Part shown: one piece after another, positions 60,101-64,000 of the stretch | How positions within the stretch are numbered: the first letter of the stretch is position 1 | Layout of the letters: each line of letters opens with the position of its first letter | NCBI GenBank assembly: GCA_907165135.1 | Contig: OU015568.1 | Coordinates: 8,440,501 to 8,504,500, forward strand | Length of the DNA stretch: 64,000 bases | From: Oikopleura dioica | Lineage: Eukaryota > Chordata > Appendicularia > Copelata > Oikopleuridae | Reading direction: 5' to 3' | The notes under the pieces: model-generated | What the model saw: only the letters and a program-made list of their open reading frames with translations | Databases searched by the model: none | Told to the model about the DNA's origin: nothing | Made by a program: the position numbers and the translations under genes

Positions 60101-60655
60101 ATCTTTGGCTTAGTATCTTTTACGAACCAACATGGCCATCAAGGACGGCGAAAAAATGATACCCAGGGGAATCGCAAAAATCCAGCTTCACGGCTGTATA
60201 GTCCTTTTATCAAGAGTTTTAAACTTAATGATTTGTAAAGAATGCTGCGTTTTGCGCAACTCTTTCCTCCATATACGGTCTGTAGAAAGTTTTACAAAAG
60301 AAAATTACGAATAAAATCGCTGAAAAAGTGGGTCTCTCAAAACTCTTTCCTGTATCCTTGAATTCCACAAGAAGTGTAATAAATCTCCCGCTTAGCATCT
60401 TCAAACTGTATTTTTGTCAATACAGGGACAGCAGCGAAACGAATCGAGTTGATACCAAGACGGAGAAAGCGCTTTCCAAAAGCCCACTAGACGAAAAATG
60501 CTCATAAAAACGTTCATTTTTGATGTTCATACTTTCATGTTATTCTATTTCGTTTCCGATCGATCAAGACACAATCTAAACAGTTGGACTTCTAGCAGTG
60601 CTAATTAAGAAGAAAGCTCAACTCACACGAATACAGCGTGATGGATAGGCTCCAT
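54107..60655 (-). CDS. PPM/PP2C-family protein phosphatase
   Basis: Metal-dependent Ser/Thr phosphatase. Exons: 60629-60655 (MEPIHHAVF), 60339-60486, 60128-60193, 59999-60076, 54987-55154, 54781-54927, 54402-54709, 54107-54349; the sum is 1185 bp, about 394 aa. Motifs in order: [16 protein letters not shown] (metal-binding Asp), [79 protein letters not shown]. The C-terminal 80 residues are helical and unassigned. The N-terminus ([15 protein letters not shown]) could be a mitochondrial presequence. Intron 54928-54986 needs a GC donor to give the family spacing between DSR and TEDHKP. Intron 60194-60338 needs a GA donor, and because the usual MED motif is then missing a small exon may have been overlooked. 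The intron 55155-59998 is 4.8 kb because of a transposon insertion. Confidence 0.85.
55541..55617 (-). repeat. tRNA-like (SINE-like) module, left side of element
   Basis: On the minus strand, an A-box-like AATAGCCTGGTTG is followed about 40 bases later by a B-box-like GGGTTCGAATC and then a T run. The T-stem does not pair, so this is not a functional tRNA. It resembles the module near the right end in opposite orientation. Confidence 0.4.
56174..57920. repeat. Palindromic 56-bp tandem satellite, about 31 copies
   Basis: Head-to-tail units of 56 bp, with 54- and 55-bp variants lacking one C in CCCC or one A in the A-run. Copies are otherwise nearly identical, implying recent amplification or ongoing homogenisation. 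Each unit holds GACGGCCC-GAA-GGGCCGTC, an 8-bp perfect hairpin across the unit boundary, and AGCCCC/GGGGCT arms around an AT-rich loop. The whole unit can therefore fold as one long imperfect hairpin. A partial extra copy lies at 58293-58322, displaced by an inserted element. Confidence 0.95.
57921..58292. mobile_element. Small inverted-repeat element inserted in a satellite unit
   Basis: Ends GGGGGTCGACGAGAAT (57921-57936) and ATTCTCGTCGACCCCC (58277-58292) are exact 16-bp inverted repeats. They are flanked by CCCCTTAA on both sides (57913-57920, 58293-58300), which occurs once in a normal satellite unit: an 8-bp target duplication. 372 bp, no coding potential. A TTAA-type duplication is a possible alternative reading, but only the 8-bp one makes the termini exact. 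Confidence 0.85.
58293..58322. repeat. Residual satellite half-unit
   Basis: CCCCTTAA and the AT-rich loop and GGGG of one satellite unit continue here after the inserted element. It shows that the array originally extended to at least this point. It directly abuts the FN3 exon, whose splice donor (GTCCCC on the minus strand) lies in the last bases of the unit. Confidence 0.8.
58325..58978 (-). pseudogene. FN3-domain exon (phase 1-1, 218 codons) inside the element
   Basis: A 654-bp open segment with a canonical acceptor (TTCCACAG) and a GT donor (GTCCCC), phase 1 at both ends. It encodes one FN3 domain ([31 protein letters not shown]), a second ([33 protein letters not shown]) and the first half of a third ([20 protein letters not shown]). 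There are no stops, and it keeps conserved Trp/Tyr positions, so it is young or under selection. It has no partner exons nearby on the same strand. Its phase equals that of the host phosphatase intron, so it could in principle be spliced in. It may be a captured exon or part of an unseen nested gene. Confidence 0.6.
58991..59573. mobile_element. Second, 5'-truncated copy of the 57921-58292 element
   Basis: Sequence from 58991 to 59573 aligns by eye with the 3' half of the element at 57921-58292: AATTTC(A/G)CCCC, TTTTAGGCT(C/T)AA, CAGATTCGG, CAGACTAT, GATCACCC, AAATTCTCGTCGA occur in the same order. It lacks the left terminus and is interrupted by another insertion at 59040-59474. This makes a dispersed family likely. 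Confidence 0.7.
59040..59474. mobile_element. TTAA-flanked inverted-repeat element (piggyBac-like MITE)
   Basis: Ends CTTCTCAATACACG (59040-59053) and CGTGTATTGAGAAG (59461-59474) are exact 14-bp inverted repeats flanked by TTAA (59036-59039, 59475-59478). Taking it out with one TTAA restores the sequence seen in the sister element (AGGCTCAACAGATTCGG versus AGGCTTAACAGATTCGG). TTAA duplication is the mark of piggyBac-type insertion. 435 bp, no transposase. Inside are a GGTCGGTTTTACCGACC hairpin near the right end and a related one near the left. Confidence 0.85.
59582..59667 (+). repeat. tRNA-like (SINE-like) module, right side of element
   Basis: TGGCTCAGTTGG (59592-59603) fits the A box and GCGTTCGATTCC the B box of Pol III promoters. 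GAGACCA and a run of nine T (59659-59667) follow. The stems do not fold as a tRNA. The TIR of the host element also contains GTTCGATCC, which resembles a B box. Confidence 0.5.
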
Positions 60656-61877
60656 CAAATGAGAGCTCGTCTGCGGTGGAAAAATCCGCGACTTTGTTTG
60701 CGCAATACGATGGAACGTACTCAATAAATTACCCCCTCTGATTTGACCTGATTGTCCTTCCATAAAGGGACGAAAAGTATGAAATTTCCAATTCATCTCG
60801 GATCGTCTCCTTACTACTTTATTTGAGTAAGTCCGCCGGACTCGTAGTATTTGCTCAGAAGAGCTCGGAATGCTTTTTATGGCTGTCATACAAAATCGCC
60901 AACGAGAGTTTGCTGAAAAGCATACTTAAAATTTCGCAAAAGTTTTAATACTAGCTGTTTCTTCTTTGAGCCCACCGAAAAGGACGAAGGTAGAGAGAGA
61001 GAAGGTGGTGGAAAAAACGAGCAGCGGCGCTCTAGGCACACAGGGAGAACGACTGGAGGAGGCCACTACTGGAGCGTGTGCCTAACCAAGGAGTAGCACA
61101 ACAAAAGCTGAGCGCTACTAGCCCCATCACTCTTCTGAAACATCGTTGTGTTTACAGTGCTGAAAGAAGTTAGAGAGTACTGAGAAGAGAGAGAGACGAA
61201 TAAAACTCCCACGAAAGAGAGAAGGCCACAAGACAGAGTACTGATCGAGCAACACCTTCGCATGTCGGCTAACTGGATAACTGGGGAGTGAAAAGCGAGC
61301 TTCACATGAAACAGTTATGTTCATAGAAAGAAGACTCTGGGGACATCTTTTGCTTCTTTCGCTAAGGGTCACTATTTCACAAAAAATGCTAGTTTGATGA
61401 AACTTTGTAAATGACGTAATAGACGTTTGATCTTGACATTAGACAATAATTGTGCTAGAATCAGAAGGAGTGGTACTTGAGTCGAGAACAAGCACACTTG
61501 AAAGGGCCGTGACGCGGCGGTAACAACTGTAATCGACATTTGGAAAGTCAATTCCAAATTGAACAATTGTTCGTGCAAAAGGTCGATGGGTATAATTGCC
61601 CTTGGCCCTGAGCCATAAGCCCGATTGAAATATTAGTTGATTTTCGGTCATGGGCTCTAATTTATGGGCGTAGCGGGACATCCCACATGTAGCTAGTACA
61701 ACTAGTGATCCAAGAAAAAGGTAACTATCTCGGCCAGATACACGAATAGCCGACAAGTCAACAACTTCGGATCTGCAGTTCGGCAACCAAGAAAGTCTTC
61801 GTGTGCTAAAAGCGATGGGAAAAGTAAAGGCTCAGAGGTATTGAATTTCCATCCGGCGAATAAACTCTAAAATAATC
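60656..61877. promoter_or_regulatory. Divergent intergenic region (phosphatase / basic-protein gene)
   Basis: 1.2 kb with both promoters. GA-rich stretches occur around 60985-61210. Several open frames of 68-115 codons on the minus strand (61066-61786) overlap each other and show no domain; I treat them as chance. Confidence 0.35.
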
Positions 61878-62617
61878 ATGGTTCAGAGGCCCCATGATAA
61901 ACCATTCAAGCCGTATTCTAACGACACGAATTTCGACGAATTCCTAGACCTCAGCAGTCCAGTAACTTCATTGACAAGACGAAGAAAAAGGGACTTGGAC
62001 TGGTTCTCACTTGCATCCGGGCTTCCACAGTCAGATACATTTTACACGCCTTGGATAAAAGAGGTTGAAATGACATTTTAAAACAAGAAAATGAGTGATT
62101 GTTTAAGAAATGTTACAGAACGATGATTGACTTTGGCAAGAATCTCGCAAATAATGCTGACTCACTTGCAGAATGCTTGGGTTTTAAATTAGAAGCTGAA
62201 CCTCTTTATATTCCAAAGGTAGAAGGGGTTAACAATCAAGGAGGATCTAAACAAGAATGTAGCCTAAAATCGTCATTGTAAAAACTTGGGAAGAGGAAAA
62301 GAAGAAGAAGAGAAAGCAAAAATATCGAAAAAAGAGAAGTCTTTATTTTCAACGATCATGTCATAGACACAGAGTTCATGCAGAAGGTAAGCTAGAAAAT
62401 TCATGTTACGGGTGAAAATATTATTTAAGGGCGTGCGATTGATTTACAAATAAATTGGCTAACGGATGAAAGAATAATGAGCAAGATCGAAAACGCTGGT
62501 AAACGCGAACAACTATTCCGAAACCTGCAAAAACTGGCAGAGCAGAGCTTCGATTTCGTAAAAATTATTCGATCTTCATCGAAACCTACAGTGCTCCACG
62601 TGTCCTGCACAGGTTAA
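61878..62617 (+). CDS. Small basic protein of unknown function
   Basis: Four exons joined by GT-AG introns of 44, 44 and 43 bp: 61878-62063, 62108-62218, 62263-62386, 62430-62617 (TAA). The sum is 609 bp, 202 aa, with phases 0, 0 and 1 all consistent, which makes chance unlikely. The product starts MVQRPHDKPFKPYSND, has TRRRKRDLDWFS and an amphipathic CYRTMIDFGKNLANNADSL segment, then a strongly basic stretch (EEEKKKKRKQKYRKKRSLY) that could be a nuclear or nucleic-acid-binding signal, and a helical C-terminus ending in LHVSCTG. No signal peptide or membrane helix. Family not recognised. Confidence 0.65.
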
Positions 62618-63105
62618 ACTGCAAACTTGCCCAGTACAAAATTGGTCGGAACCGGTGAAATCTAAGCAAACATGTAAAAAAGAATAAAAAAACGAAACCT
62701 AGCGATAACCTTTTCGCTAATTTTTGACTGCCGTATATTTGTAAAGTAAGGTTTTCATTTCATTGAGTGTTCTCAATCACTCGGCACTAGAACTATTCCT
62801 ACTCGTATTCATTTCTTCTCACTTCCCAAAACTGAGTATCCTGATACTCCTCGTTGTTCTCAAAGTCTTTTCTCTCTCCATGTTTATACTCACACTCGCT
62901 ACAGTACATAAAATAAACTAATTCGAAAACTAGAGCTCTGTACATCGGCTTCTATATTTACAGTAACAGGTAGACCAAACGGTAAAGTGTATACAAATAC
63001 AGTAAATAGCAGTAGTTGAGGTAGTTGAAACGCCGGAGGAAAAGCAGTGAACTTTGACTATTTATTTTTCAAGGAATGCGACCTTCTGGAGCTCCATTCT
63101 CCATC
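62618..63105. other. Convergent intergenic gap
   Basis: About 490 bp between two converging stop codons; AT-rich, presumably two 3' UTRs. Nothing else recognised. Confidence 0.4.
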
Positions 63106-63986
63106 ACGATAAGCTGGACTCGGAAGTACTAAAAGATTTTTTAATGCTTGATTATAAATGAGCGGCACAGCGACTGTATAATCGATCCTCACCTCAGATC
63201 TCGATCCAGCGAGCTAGAAGTGGCCTCCAAAGGTGGCTCAACAAGATGGAGCGTTTTCTTTGGAGTCACTATCAGCGAATTAAGCACTTTGCGGTCGTCT
63301 TCGCTGAGGTTGATGTTGAATATTTGGTGGCTGACTTTCGCGGCAAAATCGAAAGAGATGACAACTTTTTCTGATCCGATCAAGTGCGCGACCAAGGAGG
63401 AGTTCAACATTGCAACTAGTACGCCGAATGAAAGAGGAGCTCCAAAATAGCTACGAATTTCATTAGAAAAATCGAGAAAAATGAGGGATGTACCTTGAAA
63501 TTGCCGAAAATGGCGAGCAGAGGAGAAAAATCAGCGGACAAAAACAAACAAGAGCCAGGCCAAGTTGAATTTGCGGGGTGTTGATTAATGGAACGTCGAC
63601 TTTGTTCAAGGACAAGAACACCGCCGGGTATAATGAGGCCAGCAAGCACCCAGCCAGAGTGAGCTGATTGAAGGGGATATTACAGAATGAAGTGAGCCCA
63701 ACGACTTGAAATAACGAGACAATCCAAACCGCAACCTACGATAGTTGTCGAAATAAATTACAGTCAGATTCTTTCGCTAATTTGATTTATAATCAACGGG
63801 CTAATAACTCACCGATAGAAACGAGAACATCATATCTGCATGTATAAGACCACCTAAAAACACGCCAAGAATGACGAAGCCGGCATAGGCGGCGATAGTA
63901 GATGGATCGGTCACGTTCTGTAGATATCCGAGCGCGTCGATTTCTGCTCCAGTGAGTTTTGCGTGCTTCATTTCGATAGAGATTCT
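63106..63986 (-). CDS. Multi-pass membrane protein, C-terminal part (5' exons beyond window)
   Basis: Five exons: 63813-63986, 63494-63735, 63193-63450 and 63106-63130 (TGA at 63108-63106), with introns of 77, 43 and 62 bp, all GT-AG; the exon before 63986 lies beyond the right edge (acceptor TTTTCAG visible), so four are seen here. About five hydrophobic segments: AYAGFVILGVFLGGLI, VAVWIVSLFQVVGL, TLAGCLLASLYPAVFL, LGLALVCFCPLIFLL and FGVLVAMLNSSLVA. The soluble C-terminal tail of about 80 residues ends Ser-rich (DLSTSESSLS). Possibly a Yip1/YIF1-like or other Golgi/ER protein, but I do not recognise the family. Confidence 0.75.
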
Positions 63987-64000
63987 CTGAAAATAGGAGT

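Noticed and set aside
61066-61786. Series of 68-115-codon minus-strand frames
   Set aside because: Mutually overlapping in different frames, no consistent splicing and no domain.

Overview
The window reads as nuclear DNA of a very compact animal genome, most likely a larvacean tunicate (Oikopleura-like). Seven recognisable metazoan genes and three unassigned ones can be assembled. Almost all introns are 37-51 bp. About one intron in ten needs a GA, GC or GG donor to keep the reading frame. Most start codons sit 0-5 bases after an AG splice-acceptor-like site, as expected with spliced-leader trans-splicing. The species call is an inference from these traits; no rRNA or spliced-leader gene was seen.

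Layout. 1-23004 (minus): 5' part of a giant titin-type muscle gene, with its start codon in the window and its 3' end beyond the left edge. 23494-33350 (minus): a complete fibrillin with EGF and TB domains and a convertase-cleavable C-terminal tail. 35107-37055 (plus): a PDZ domain fused to a GRXCR-type glutaredoxin-like protein. 37241-43562 (minus): an EGFR/ErbB receptor tyrosine kinase. 45370-46959 (minus): succinyl-CoA ligase beta subunit. 48310-49673 (minus): KDEL receptor. 52667-53610 (plus): a small Ser-rich protein. 54107-60655 (minus): a PPM/PP2C phosphatase. 61878-62617 (plus): a small basic protein. 63106-64000 (minus): C-terminal part of a multi-pass membrane protein.

The most unusual region is 55165-59975. 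A 4.8 kb element with 19-bp terminal inverted repeats and an exact 8-bp target duplication sits inside what would otherwise be a 41-bp intron of the phosphatase gene. It holds about 31 copies of a 56-bp palindromic satellite, two related small inverted-repeat elements (one with its own 8-bp duplication inside the satellite), a further TTAA-flanked element nested in the second, two tRNA-like modules, and a phase 1-1 exon coding for fibronectin type III domains.

The genes are unrelated in function (sarcomere, extracellular matrix, growth-factor signalling, TCA cycle, ER retrieval, dephosphorylation). No operon is evident. Gene models were built by hand from splice signals, frame continuity and family knowledge. 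Where the exon lengths sum to whole codons and the known family length is met (KDEL receptor exactly 212 aa), confidence is high.
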